DNA from: Patescibacteria group bacterium UBA2193
GTDB taxonomy: Bacteria > Patescibacteriota > Minisyncoccia > Moranbacterales > DUUL01
Assembly: GCA_002327335.1 (NCBI GenBank)
Contig: DCVH01000082.1
Coordinates: 1 to 12,042 of the forward strand
Direction of reading: 5' to 3'
Length of the DNA: 12,042 nt
In this document: piece by piece, positions 1 through 6,640 of the stretch
Layout: each line of letters begins with the position of its first letter
Numbering within the stretch: the first letter of the stretch is position 1
The notes under the pieces: generated by a model
Told to the model about the DNA's origin: nothing
Databases searched by the model: none
What the model saw: the letters and a program-made list of their open reading frames with translations, nothing else
Made by a program: the position numbers and the translations under genes

Positions 1-433
1 AACTCAAGACCACGGCATCGGCGGGAATTCGATCTCCCTCTCGAATAATAACAACGTCGCCACGAACAACTTCTCGTCCGGAAATTCTTTTCTGCTTTCC
101 GTTTCGCAAAACCAAAGCTCGAGGACTCGAAAGATCACGCAAGGCATCGAGAGTTTTTTCAGTTTTTCGTTTTTGATAAAAAGTTATTCCAATGACTACG
201 GCAATAAAAGAAAGGAGGATCAGCGCATCTTGCAATTCTCCCATCAAAAAATAGATTGCTCCGGCAAAAACCAAAATAAGCAACATTGGCTCTTTTATGA
301 CATCAACAAAAATCATGAAAAAATTTTGGCTTTTCTGAGAAGGAAGCTCATTAAATCCTTCTTTCTTCAAAATTTTTTCAACCTTTTTTTGCGTAAGACC
401 GGAATAATTAAACTGCTCATCAATTAATTGCAT
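1..433 (-). CDS. P-type cation-transporting ATPase, N-terminal part (cut by window edge)
   Basis: Only the first 144 codons are inside the window; the gene runs off the left edge. P-type ATPases pump cations across the membrane using ATP. The visible part starts with a cation-ATPase N-terminal domain (about residues 1-48, with SGLTQKKVEKILKKEGFNEL), then two hydrophobic segments (about 50-64 and 68-86), then the start of the actuator domain, with the family hallmark GDRIPAD at residues 133-139. The start is the ATG at 433-431; no clear Shine-Dalgarno precedes it. It lies 22 bases behind the Nudix gene on the same strand and may be co-transcribed with it. The phosphorylation site (DKTG) and ion-selective helices are outside the window, so the ion (Ca, Mg or other) cannot be assigned; the layout is most like the Ca2+-ATPase (P2A) group. 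Family assignment is firm, substrate unknown. Confidence 0.9.
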   Translation of the reverse strand, partial: MQLIDEQFNYSGLTQKKVEKILKKEGFNELPSQKSQNFFMIFVDVIKEPMLLILVFAGAIYFLMGELQDALILLSFIAVVIGITFYQKRKTEKTLDALRDLSSPRALVLRNGKQKRISGREVVRGDVVIIREGDRIPADAVVLS

Positions 434-455
434 ATTGTGTATTTTTTTAATTTTA

Positions 456-917
456 CTAAGAAATGTATCCCAATTTTTTGAATAAAATCATTGACGGAGG
501 AGTGTTTTTTCTGTTTTTCAAATCTGCCATGTCCACCCATTCGTGAGTTGCCAAATCATCATTTAATATTATTTCAATTTCACTGGCTAATTTATCTGCA
601 ATTTCCACCCGATAGACATTAAACTTCATTTTGCACAAAACCGTCTCACCCAAAGGCCTCCAAAAAGTTTCATGCTCACCACCGCCGGCATCATCCACCA
701 GTTCTATTTTATATGGAGTAATATCAATTCCCGTTTCTTCTTTTATTTCACGAATAAGAGCTTGTTCTTTTGTTTCTCCCTCATCGACTCCTCCTCCGGG
801 GATGTGCCAGCAGTCCAAATAGACCCCGCCACCATTTGGGTCTTTCGTGCCTTGAAATAATTTTCCATCCTTCGAAAAAATCAACGCCGAAACAATTTCT
901 CTATTTATTGTTTTCAT
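456..917 (-). CDS. Nudix hydrolase
   Basis: A 153-residue single-domain Nudix protein, a normal length for the family. These enzymes hydrolyse nucleoside diphosphates linked to another group, using divalent metals. The full Nudix box G-x5-E-x7-REU-x-EE-x-GU is present: G42, E48, R56-E57-I58, E60-E61, G63-I64. All catalytic glutamates are intact, so it should be active. The segment WHIPGGGVDEGE just before and within the box is typical of the MutT-like branch. The substrate cannot be told from the sequence; options include oxidised nucleotides, NDP-sugars or capped nucleotides. Start is ATG at 917. It begins 9 bases after the patatin stop codon and ends 22 bases before the P-type ATPase start, so the three probably form one transcription unit. 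No functional link between the three is evident. Confidence 0.93.
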   Translation of the reverse strand: MKTINREIVSALIFSKDGKLFQGTKDPNGGGVYLDCWHIPGGGVDEGETKEQALIREIKEETGIDITPYKIELVDDAGGGEHETFWRPLGETVLCKMKFNVYRVEIADKLASEIEIILNDDLATHEWVDMADLKNRKNTPPSMILFKKLGYIS

Positions 918-926
918 AATGAAATA

Positions 927-1805
927 TTATACTGCTTTATTGAATATTTTTTTAACAAAAATCATAAATGATTTCATCAGACTTTTTCCACTTCTTTGTT
1001 CTATCATTTTTTTTAGTTGAGGGATAATTTCTCTGGTGGCATTTTCTCCCACTAGAATTATATCCTCCCCTTTTAATAAATTTGACCAACGAGTTTTGCC
1101 GACGTGGGGATTGATGACGATATCAGCATTTCTAGCATTTTGAAAAGCAAGATTCTGAAACAAAATTTTACTTGAGTTTTCAGTAATTTTATAGAAACCA
1201 AATTTTCCATCGCCATCATCACTATTACTAAAATAATCAGCATTCAAATTGACCGCTATTATCAAATCCGCCCCCATGTTTTTCACCGCTTCGGCAGGAA
1301 CAGGTGCAGACAGTCCACCATCTCCCAACAACATACCATCTCTTCTTATCGGCTTAAAAATCAATGGCAAGGAAATGCTCGCTCTGATCGCGGTTGAAAC
1401 ATCGCCCTCCGTTATGGCAACGGCATTACCATTTTTCAAATTAGTCGCTACCACAGAAAGAGGAACTTTCAAATCATCGAAACGCAAATCATCTACATGC
1501 CTTCTGATAAAATTCATCACCTTTCTTCCACCAAGAAAGCCTTGATTGAAAGACGGGTCCAAAAGCGAAAGGGCTATCTTTTGATCAAAATCAACCGCGA
1601 TTTTTTCCACCTGTCGCACATCTTTTTTGCAAGCATAAAAACCGCCGATCATTGCGCCAATGCTTGTCCCCGCGATAAAATCAATTGGAATGTCATTTTC
1701 TTCCAAAACCTTGATCACTCCAATGTGCGCCAAACCCTTGGGCCCACCACCCCCCAATGCTAAACCAATTTTTAATCTTTTTTTAAATATTTTTATTTTT
1801 TTCAC
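927..1805 (-). CDS. Patatin-like phospholipase (RssA/YchK type)
   Basis: A 292-residue patatin-family serine lipid acyl hydrolase. Visible motifs are the oxyanion-hole loop GGGGPKG (residues 18-24), the nucleophile elbow G-T-S-I-G with Ser48, and the catalytic Asp162 in D-G-G (162-164), so the Ser-Asp dyad is complete. The middle part GDVSTAIRASISLPLIFKP (from about residue 134) is characteristic of the bacterial RssA/YchK subfamily. There is no signal peptide, so it is probably cytoplasmic or peripheral to the inner face of the membrane. The C-terminal tail is basic (from about residue 265), which could favour binding acidic lipids; that is inference. The start codon appears to be GTG at 1805; the next in-frame Met (52) lies beyond the nucleophile. 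It is the first gene of the run patatin-Nudix-ATPase. Its substrate is unknown. Confidence 0.93.
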   Translation of the reverse strand: MKKIKIFKKRLKIGLALGGGGPKGLAHIGVIKVLEENDIPIDFIAGTSIGAMIGGFYACKKDVRQVEKIAVDFDQKIALSLLDPSFNQGFLGGRKVMNFIRRHVDDLRFDDLKVPLSVVATNLKNGNAVAITEGDVSTAIRASISLPLIFKPIRRDGMLLGDGGLSAPVPAEAVKNMGADLIIAVNLNADYFSNSDDGDGKFGFYKITENSSKILFQNLAFQNARNADIVINPHVGKTRWSNLLKGEDIILVGENATREIIPQLKKMIEQRSGKSLMKSFMIFVKKIFNKAV

Positions 1806-1894
1806 AAGCTAAAAGTCTCATAATTATCCACTACTAACAATTTTCGATTCAAAAAAACTTCTTATATTTTCATTACACAATTTTTATATACCGC

Positions 1895-1923
1895 AGTATA
1901 ACACAAAAATAATAAGATATAAA
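1895..1923 (-). promoter_or_regulatory. Candidate promoter of the patatin operon, extended -10
   Basis: On the minus strand TATACT (1895-1900) is preceded by TGT (1901-1903), giving an extended -10 (TGnTATACT). A weak -35 TTTATA lies 17 bases further up (1918-1923). The -10 sits inside a short imperfect palindrome, TATAC-TGCG-GTATA (1887-1900), which could be an operator. It lies about 90 bases before the GTG start of the patatin gene. Confidence 0.4.
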
Positions 1924-1956
1924 AAAGCCGAAGTTGCATAGCGATCTTCGGCTTTT
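1923..1956 (-). terminator. Rho-independent terminator behind the zinc-ribbon gene
   Basis: An 11-bp perfect stem (AAAAGCCGAAG at 1923-1933 with CTTCGGCTTTT at 1946-1956) encloses a 12-base loop. It has A-runs on one side and T-runs on the other, so it can work on either strand. It lies 37 bases past the stop codon of the minus-strand zinc-ribbon gene, where a terminator is expected, and it isolates that gene from the patatin operon. Confidence 0.85.
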
Positions 1957-1992
1957 ACAATTTAGATTTGAATTTATTTGGACGACAGATTA

Positions 1993-2658
1993 TTAAAGCC
2001 GTCCATTTTTTGGCAGACGATAGATCTTTTGTGTCAACTTTGATCTGGAACGAGAAGACATTATCTTCCATTCATCAAATTCCGGCATACCAAACGGTCC
2101 GATGAACTGAAGTCGGCAATTAGGACAAGAACCATCAGCAAACGCCACGGGCTCATGGCAATTTCCACAAACCGAAGTGCTACACCCCCTTCTCTTTTGC
2201 GGCAATGCCACCGCAAACATATTCCGGTTTATTATAAAAATACGACCGGATAATCTTCTTTGTTCGAAGGAAATTGTTTTCATATTTTTTTCCAGCAATC
2301 TTCCCTCTTGAGCGATTTTTTTAATTCGCCCAATCATCCCACTGTTAAGTCCTGTCCTTTTGAGAACCCGCTCCTGATAATCGGCGCTGGCATCATCGGA
2401 ACAAATTCTGATGGCACAACGCGCGCAAAAGAATATTCTTGTCATCAATGATGAAACATCGCCTTTGACTCTTTTCGAGAGTCCATAGGCTTTAATCACC
2501 GCAACAATAAGGTCTCTTTCTCTGTCTGCTTCGTTTGTATACCCGGGAATTTGCTTGAAAATCAACAACTCCGCCATGCTCAATTCATCTTCAACATCAG
2601 TTGTCTTTTTCGGAAACGAAAACATAACCAAAGAGTAAAAAAAGTTTGAAAAGAACAT
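1993..2658 (-). CDS. Hypothetical protein with C-terminal zinc ribbon
   Basis: A 221-residue protein of a family I do not recognise. Near the C-terminus is a clear four-cysteine zinc ribbon (C164-x2-C167 and C178-x2-C181), with a further cysteine at 159. A second CxxC pair (C78, C81, with C86 nearby) sits in the middle in a basic, helical-looking region. No transmembrane segment is certain; the first 13 residues (MFFSNFFYSLVMF) are hydrophobic but short. The start is well supported: AGGAGG lies 6 bases upstream of the ATG at 2658, the best Shine-Dalgarno in this window. It is a single-gene transcription unit with its own operator-like palindrome, extended -10 promoter and terminator. Basic residues plus zinc ribbon suggest nucleic-acid binding or protein-protein contact, but that is inference and no function is claimed. 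Confidence 0.7.
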   Translation of the reverse strand: MFFSNFFYSLVMFSFPKKTTDVEDELSMAELLIFKQIPGYTNEADRERDLIVAVIKAYGLSKRVKGDVSSLMTRIFFCARCAIRICSDDASADYQERVLKRTGLNSGMIGRIKKIAQEGRLLEKNMKTISFEQRRLSGRIFIINRNMFAVALPQKRRGCSTSVCGNCHEPVAFADGSCPNCRLQFIGPFGMPEFDEWKIMSSRSRSKLTQKIYRLPKNGRL

Positions 2659-2697
2659 AAAGATCCTCCTTTTAAAAATGGTGTTTGGGGGTTAGGG

Positions 2698-2706
2698 ATT
2701 ATATCA
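2698..2706 (-). promoter_or_regulatory. Extended -10 promoter of the zinc-ribbon gene
   Basis: The minus strand reads TGATATAAT (2698-2706), an exact TGnTATAAT extended -10. It lies 40 bases before the ATG at 2658, so transcription would start near 2691 and leave a leader of about 33 bases containing AGGAGG. No good -35 is visible, as is usual for extended -10 promoters. Another possible promoter further up (TTGCTT, 16 bases, TATAAA, around 2750-2780) is a weaker alternative. Confidence 0.65.
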
Positions 2707-2724
2707 AACACTTTCGAAAGTGTT
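2707..2724. promoter_or_regulatory. Perfect 18-bp palindrome, probable operator
   Basis: AACACTTTCGAAAGTGTT is its own reverse complement over all 18 bases. It abuts the extended -10 of the zinc-ribbon gene and covers roughly -16 to -33, the classic position for a repressor that blocks RNA polymerase. The regulator is unknown; the word is unlike the consensus boxes I recall for LexA or NrdR. Confidence 0.6.
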
Positions 2725-2810
2725 CTATTTTCAAATAACTACGGAACTATTTTATAGCATATATGATATATAAAGCAAGAACATATTAGCACTTAACATG
2801 TGGCATTAAA

Positions 2811-3905
2811 TTACAAACTTTTAAATTTTGAAATAATTTTTTCTTGAACAGATTCATCTAAACCGATAATTTCATTTCTTGAATCATTGCCAAGAAAAGC
2901 TTCTAACACCCCAAGAAATAATAATGCTCTTGTAAATTGTATTTTCTCCGCAATCACGCTATCCCTGCTACCATCAAAATTTATCGGAAAACCAGAGTTC
3001 AGAATATGGATACCATCAACGTTAATATCTTTGTGGCAATCAACATTTTCTTCGATTAGCTTCCTTAAATAAACAGCAGAAAATTCTCGATCCGATGAAG
3101 AAGCACTTATTAACAACGTATTTTGTTTTAGTTTTTTAAAATAATCAGGAAGAAGAATGGTTTTGCCTGTCGCACCAATTATGACATCGGCGTCATGCAA
3201 ATCATGTTCATATTCACCAGGAAAAGGATGGCAATGAGTAACAATGTCATATTTTGTTGTATGAAAATCTTTACTCAACAATTCATAAAGACTTTTTCCT
3301 ATTGCTCCTTGCCCCACAATAATCATCTTCGGCTCGCTTAACAAAATCTTTTCTAAATATTCCTTGATTTTTCTAACAATAACTTCGGCAATAAAAGGTG
3401 ATTCTACGTGAAGTTTTGCATGAGATTTCGCAATATTTATTACTGGAAAATTTAACGACATGTTTTTAATTTTTTCGTAACCAGAGGCCGTTTGTTCAAC
3501 CCCAGCAACATTACTAAATTCATTCAAAATATTATTTGCGCACAATATGAGCTCTCCTCCATCATCAAGAATAATTATTTTATCAAATTTACTAAAATCC
3601 AATTTTTTTCTAATCTCTGAAAAAAAATCATTGATGTACGATTTAAATTGTTCATCGAAAGACGTGTGACTAGTATAAGCCTTGCTTAGAGAAGAAACAT
3701 TTATACCTCTTTCTTTTAACTCCTCAAAAACATTCTCACTTGTGGAATAACATTTCCCCATTAAATAAATATTTCCTGGTCTCACCCCCTTGCTCACAAT
3801 CGCATCAAAAAGATCGACAGTAGTTTCAAGGATATGTTGGCAAGCCAGCACCAAGACATTGTCCATTTTTACTAATGGATACAAGCCGTCAACATAATTA
3901 ATCAT
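2811..3905 (-). CDS. S-adenosyl-L-homocysteine hydrolase-like NAD-binding protein (divergent)
   Basis: A 364-residue protein (counted from the ATG at 3905) with the order of motifs of adenosylhomocysteinase but shorter than the usual roughly 420-480 residues. The segment C-Y-S-T-S (52-56) corresponds to the SAHase CNxFSTQD loop, DDGGEL (114-119) to the DDGGDL motif, and GVEQTASG (135-142) to the GVxEETTTG region. The Rossmann NAD-binding loop is GQGAIG (198-203), and ADVIIGATG (239-247) is the following strand. Several SAHase active-site positions are changed (STSE for STQD, EQT for EET), so hydrolysis of S-adenosylhomocysteine is doubtful. It could be an NAD-dependent enzyme on a related nucleoside or amino-acid substrate. 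A TTG at 3923 could add six residues. It stands alone between a Bro-N gene and the zinc-ribbon gene, both more than 80 bases away. Superfamily confident, reaction unknown. Confidence 0.75.
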   Translation of the reverse strand: MINYVDGLYPLVKMDNVLVLACQHILETTVDLFDAIVSKGVRPGNIYLMGKCYSTSENVFEELKERGINVSSLSKAYTSHTSFDEQFKSYINDFFSEIRKKLDFSKFDKIIILDDGGELILCANNILNEFSNVAGVEQTASGYEKIKNMSLNFPVINIAKSHAKLHVESPFIAEVIVRKIKEYLEKILLSEPKMIIVGQGAIGKSLYELLSKDFHTTKYDIVTHCHPFPGEYEHDLHDADVIIGATGKTILLPDYFKKLKQNTLLISASSSDREFSAVYLRKLIEENVDCHKDINVDGIHILNSGFPINFDGSRDSVIAEKIQFTRALLFLGVLEAFLGNDSRNEIIGLDESVQEKIISKFKSL

Positions 3906-4009
3906 TTCTAATCTATTTTTCAATTCTTTATTTTAATAATTTGTTAATTTAATTACATCCAAATTTTTAGTATTACCTGCTTGTTTCATTTTCTCTGTAT
4001 TCCCCATTA

Positions 4010-4852
4010 TTATCCAATTCTTTTTTTGGTTTTTAATTGCAACAAAAAATTCTTTCCAGTCACAACTTTCTTCCCGGTTTTTTTCTCCAATTCCAATCGC
4101 GCATTTTTGGCAATTCGTCCACCTTTTTTGGCGGGTATTTTATTTTCTTTTAGACCCTTCACTTCCATCGTTTCTGCAATTTGACGTGTAGAAAGTTCGG
4201 CCAAAGCCGTGAAAACTAATTCGGCATCTGACATATGATCACGCAAATTTTGCGTTTTCAATTTTTTCAAATTTTTATGTTCTTTTACTGACAAATCACT
4301 CCATTCTTGATGAATAATATTCGTCAAAATCGCGTATTCTTCTTTTTCACTGACTTCGTTGTTTTTCCAATAATCCGTAAGCTTATTTCTGATTTCCTGC
4401 CCCATCATTCTCTGCTGAATCCACGTCTTGCTTCTTCCCATTTTTTGCCAATAATCTCGCGACCTATTCAAAGCTTTTTCCGGATCACTCATTTCCTGCA
4501 CTCTTTCATATCCAATCTTAGCCAGCCACAATTTGATCGGCTCAGCTTTTTTGCTCGGCACGGATTGAATTAGCCGAAATAATGTTTCCGTATCAGCAAC
4601 ATCGGTTTCTCGCATTTTTCCGTCTGGAGCTGCCATTTTCAACCCGTTACATTTTGTAACGGTTTCATTTGAACCTTCGTCAATAAGTCTTTTTTTCAAA
4701 ACTCTCCAATAAACTTGCGAATTAGAACTCTCAGTTAAGATCGCGATAATATCCACCACCGCGAAGAGCCATTTTTCCTCTTTCTCATTCCAAACTCTCC
4801 GCACCTTCCTGCCTTCAAAAATCGCCAAATTTTTTGTTTTTTTGTTTTTCAT
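4010..4852 (-). CDS. Bro-N domain protein, DinD-like
   Basis: A 280-residue protein with an N-terminal Bro-N domain (about residues 10-115), including RVWNEKEEKWLFAVVDIIAI and TDVADTETLFRLIQSVPSKK, both typical of the family. The C-terminal part matches the DinD-like architecture, with MSDAELVFTALAELSTRQIA (about 208-227) and the terminal GGRIAKNARLELEKKTGKKV block (about 243-262). Bro-N proteins include phage antirepressors; E. coli DinD is SOS-induced and inhibits RecA-mediated strand exchange. Chromosomal copies of this length are common in CPR genomes and need not be prophage remnants; no other phage gene is nearby. Start is ATG at 4852 with no Shine-Dalgarno. No LexA-like box was seen upstream. 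Domain assignment is firm, biological role not. Confidence 0.88.
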   Translation of the reverse strand: MKNKKTKNLAIFEGRKVRRVWNEKEEKWLFAVVDIIAILTESSNSQVYWRVLKKRLIDEGSNETVTKCNGLKMAAPDGKMRETDVADTETLFRLIQSVPSKKAEPIKLWLAKIGYERVQEMSDPEKALNRSRDYWQKMGRSKTWIQQRMMGQEIRNKLTDYWKNNEVSEKEEYAILTNIIHQEWSDLSVKEHKNLKKLKTQNLRDHMSDAELVFTALAELSTRQIAETMEVKGLKENKIPAKKGGRIAKNARLELEKKTGKKVVTGKNFLLQLKTKKRIG

Positions 4853-4895
4853 ATTTTTTAATATATCTTATTTAATCCCCTAATTTAGTTCGTCA

Positions 4896-5000
4896 TTATT
4901 CAAATTTTTCCTGACAAATATCCATAGCCAAAACCAACCTGTCTAAATCGACACAATCTATGCCCAAAAGAGTCACTGTCTCGAGCTTTCTTTTTGCCAT
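4896..5000 (-). pseudogene. 34-codon N-terminal fragment, possible glycosyltransferase-like (DUF5672) remnant
   Basis: A short reading frame, MAKRKLETVTLLGIDCVDLD..., with ATG at 5000 and TAA at 4896-4898. It starts 17 bases after the stop of the P-loop kinase on the same strand. From memory the segment LETVTLLGIDCVDLDRLVLA resembles the extreme N-terminus of DUF5672/glycosyltransferase-like proteins of a few hundred residues, so this may be what remains of a truncated gene. It could also be a genuine small protein, or chance. There is no Shine-Dalgarno. The family link is a recognition call and was not searched. Confidence 0.4.
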
Positions 5001-5017
5001 TTTAAAATCAAAATTGT

Positions 5018-5530
5018 TTATATCTCTGATTCAGCAAGAATCTCATCTGCTACTTGAGTCACGGGATTTTCAGCATCAATAATAGAAGCGCCTTTTTCGA
5101 TCACATGATTATTAAATTCTTCAAACCATCGCAATTCATTTTCTCTTTCTGCTGGCAATTTCCCATATCTATGATTTGTGCGCAAATCCATTCTTTTGGA
5201 AAATGTCTCAGGACTACATTTAAGAAGAAAAATTTTATCAAAAACCGACAAAAACCTATCCTGATTTGCAGAAGCTCCAAAGACAAAAATTGTTTCTTTT
5301 TGCCTATCTATAAAATCATGTAATCTCTTCAAGTCACAATACCAATCATTCTCATCATAAAAACCTGGTTTAGTTTTGTCTTTAATGTTAGCTTCTTTAT
5401 TAGTTTTAATATTCCGCCACGCACAAAAACCATCATCCAAATCAATGGCGTTAAACCCTCTTTTCCCAAATTCCTCGGCAAGCGTAGACTTTCCAGTTCC
5501 ACTTACTCCGGTAATATAAGATTTTTTCAT
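5018..5530 (-). CDS. P-loop nucleotide kinase-like protein (AAA_18/shikimate-kinase fold)
   Basis: A 170-residue P-loop NTPase of the small-kinase type. The Walker A loop is G8-V-S-G-T-G-K14-S-T16, close to the N-terminus. The segment FNAIDLDDGFCAW (about 26-38) holds the acidic residues that in this fold contact substrate or Mg. IFVFGASANQDRF (about 81-93) is the second core strand and turn, and KCSPETFSKRMDLRTNHRYG (about 104-123) resembles the lid region with its basic residues. Such proteins phosphorylate small molecules or nucleotides, but the substrate cannot be predicted here. Start is ATG at 5530. A good promoter lies just upstream, with TATAAT at 5556-5561. The gene is divergent from the ribbon-helix-helix gene across a 160-base regulatory gap, and a 34-codon fragment follows it closely. 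It is not obviously a zeta toxin. Confidence 0.8.
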   Translation of the reverse strand: MKKSYITGVSGTGKSTLAEEFGKRGFNAIDLDDGFCAWRNIKTNKEANIKDKTKPGFYDENDWYCDLKRLHDFIDRQKETIFVFGASANQDRFLSVFDKIFLLKCSPETFSKRMDLRTNHRYGKLPAERENELRWFEEFNNHVIEKGASIIDAENPVTQVADEILAESEI

Positions 5531-5555
5531 TAATAAATATACTTAATTTAATTTC

Positions 5556-5585
5556 ATTATACTACTAGCTTTAACTTTATGCCAG
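5556..5585 (-). promoter_or_regulatory. Promoter of the P-loop kinase gene
   Basis: On the minus strand there is a perfect TATAAT (5556-5561) with CTGGCA (5580-5585) 18 bases upstream as the -35. Transcription would start near 5549, about 19 bases before the ATG. An 8-bp inverted repeat, TAACTTTA (5572-5579) and TAAAGTTA (5592-5599), flanks the -35 and could be an operator or simply a weak hairpin. Confidence 0.6.
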
Positions 5586-5636
5586 TTTTGCTAAAGTTAT
5601 GTTTTCACAGACCACGCAGCTTATGAAATAAAAAAT

Positions 5637-5660
5637 CATTGTAGTTGTACTACTACAATG
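5637..5660. promoter_or_regulatory. 24-bp near-perfect palindrome, probable operator of the RHH gene
   Basis: The palindrome has arms CATTGTAGT (5637-5645) and ACTACAATG (5652-5660) around a centre TTGTACT in which only one base pair is mismatched (5646/5651). It ends 30 bases before the start codon of the ribbon-helix-helix gene. Proteins of that family usually bind such sites as dimers or tetramers and repress their own gene, so autoregulation is a reasonable inference. Confidence 0.6.
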
Positions 5661-5690
5661 AATACACCTAATTGCATATCGTGATAGATT

Positions 5691-5852
5691 ATGAAAAAAA
5701 ATGAAAAACAACGAGTAACTATATTCATAAACCCCAAGTTATTGAAACAAGCCAAGGCTCAAGCCATTGCTGATGATTTAAGCTTAGCTGCATTAATGGA
5801 AAGAGCTTTGAAAAAATATCTCCCAAAAGAAACAGTACTAAAAAAAGATTAG
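5691..5852 (+). CDS. Ribbon-helix-helix DNA-binding protein (CopG/antitoxin-like)
   Basis: A 53-residue protein with ATG at 5691 and TAG at 5850-5852. The pattern fits a ribbon-helix-helix fold: a short strand RVTIFI (residues 8-13), a first helix PKLLKQAKAQAIADD (about 15-29), a turn with L-S, and a second helix LAALMERALKKYL (about 32-44). This fold is used by small transcriptional regulators and by antitoxins. The palindrome 30 bases upstream supports autoregulation. No toxin gene follows: the next gene is a YggT-like membrane protein 109 bases on, so it is either an orphan antitoxin-type regulator or a stand-alone repressor. It might also act on the divergent kinase gene, whose promoter is about 80 bases from the palindrome. 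There is no clear Shine-Dalgarno. The stop codon overlaps a 16-bp palindrome. Confidence 0.75.
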   Translation: MKKNEKQRVTIFINPKLLKQAKAQAIADDLSLAALMERALKKYLPKETVLKKD

Positions 5853-5867
5853 AAGAGAATTCTCTTC
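5852..5867. repeat. Perfect 16-bp palindrome at the end of the RHH gene
   Basis: GAAGAGAATTCTCTTC is a perfect palindrome that begins at the last base of the RHH stop codon. It could form a 6-bp hairpin with an AATT loop but lacks a downstream T-run, so as a terminator it would be weak. It could equally be a second operator in front of the YggT-like gene. Confidence 0.45.
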
Positions 5868-5961
5868 AATGATCATATAACAAATGACGTGTGGTCGAAA
5901 CGTCGTGCAGTCTCTCGAGATTATCAATTTAAAAATCTTCATAATAATTAATTTCACACAT

Positions 5962-6321
5962 ATGGACTCATCAACTTCTCCTAGCACAAAACCGCTTTAT
6001 CGAGGTACGCAGATTGTTTGGTATCTCCTAGGTCTCTTGGAAATACTGCTCGCCTTCCGCTTCATTCTCAAGCTATTAGGAGCCAACGCAGAAGCCGGTT
6101 TTTCAAATTTAGTCTATGGCATAACATACATCTTCACCGCTCCATTTCTCAGTGTCTTTCGCATGACAAAAGTTTCCGGAAGCATCTTTGAATGGACAAC
6201 TCTCCTAGCAATGGTCGTCTACTGGCTAATAGCTCTCGCTATCATCAAACTATTTCTGATGGGCAAAACCGTCTCCACTCCGGAAGCCGCCAAAAAATTA
6301 GACGAGCAAGAAAAAAATTAA
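5962..6321 (+). CDS. YggT-family-like membrane protein
   Basis: A 119-residue membrane protein with three hydrophobic segments (about residues 17-40, 48-66 and 78-100) and a polar C-terminal tail rich in K and E. The pattern LLEILLAFRFILKLLGAN followed by a P-F-L-S-V-F-R motif (61-67) is the YggT signature, and a second membrane segment with VVYWLIALAIIKL matches its partner helix. YggT proteins are poorly characterised integral membrane proteins, often linked to cell division or osmotic stress. The frame is open up to an ATG at 5884, which would add 26 residues, but the start at 5962 (MDSSTSPSTK) fits the family better. Neither start has a Shine-Dalgarno. The GlsB-type gene follows after 19 bases, so the two are probably co-transcribed. 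Confidence 0.75.
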   Translation: MDSSTSPSTKPLYRGTQIVWYLLGLLEILLAFRFILKLLGANAEAGFSNLVYGITYIFTAPFLSVFRMTKVSGSIFEWTTLLAMVVYWLIALAIIKLFLMGKTVSTPEAAKKLDEQEKN

Positions 6322-6340
6322 TAATTAATTAAATAAACAT

Positions 6341-6580
6341 ATGAGCATTCTAATTTGGATTATTTTTGGAGCATTAGTTGGCTGGATCGCTTCGGCAATT
6401 ATGGGAACCAGAGAAGGACTGGTGATGGATATCATTTTTGGTATCGTGGGAGCATTGCTCGGCGGATGGCTGATGAGCTTCTTCGGAAAAAGCGGAGTTA
6501 CCGGCTTCAACCTATACAGCTTCTTAGTCGCTATTCTCGGAGCCGTCGTACTAATTGCAATCGTAAGAGCAGTGCGATAA
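6341..6580 (+). CDS. GlsB/YeaQ/YmgE family stress-response membrane protein
   Basis: A 79-residue protein with the transglycosylase-associated (GlsB/YeaQ/YmgE) signature. It has three glycine-rich hydrophobic helices at about residues 2-20, 28-47 and 57-76. The family motifs ALVGWIASAIMG (11-22) and IIFGIVGALLGGWL (31-44) are intact and the length is normal. Members are small inner-membrane proteins linked to general or cell-wall stress; the molecular function is not established despite the family name. Start is ATG at 6341, 19 bases after the YggT-like gene, with no Shine-Dalgarno. A strong terminator follows 20 bases past the stop. It marks the last gene before the putative island. Confidence 0.92.
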   Translation: MSILIWIIFGALVGWIASAIMGTREGLVMDIIFGIVGALLGGWLMSFFGKSGVTGFNLYSFLVAILGAVVLIAIVRAVR

Positions 6581-6600
6581 AAAAACTTCAGAGACAAAAT

Positions 6601-6635
6601 AAAAAAGGTGCCCGTCATCAAATGACACCTTTTTT
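6601..6635 (+). terminator. Rho-independent terminator behind GlsB
   Basis: AAAAAAGGTG (6601-6610) pairs with CACCTTTTTT (6626-6635). The loop region can extend the helix through TCAT/ATGA, leaving a CCCG bulge. A T-rich tail follows on the plus strand. Because it is A-rich on the other side it could also stop transcripts coming from the island on the minus strand. Confidence 0.85.
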
Positions 6636-6640
6636 ATTTT

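Noticed and set aside
173..427. 84-codon plus-strand frame near the left edge
   Set aside because: It lies antisense to the P-type ATPase, whose minus-strand frame is open and has recognisable motifs.
4010..4852. Prophage remnant suggested by the Bro-N domain
   Set aside because: No phage structural, packaging or integrase gene is nearby, and DinD-like Bro-N genes are common as single chromosomal genes.
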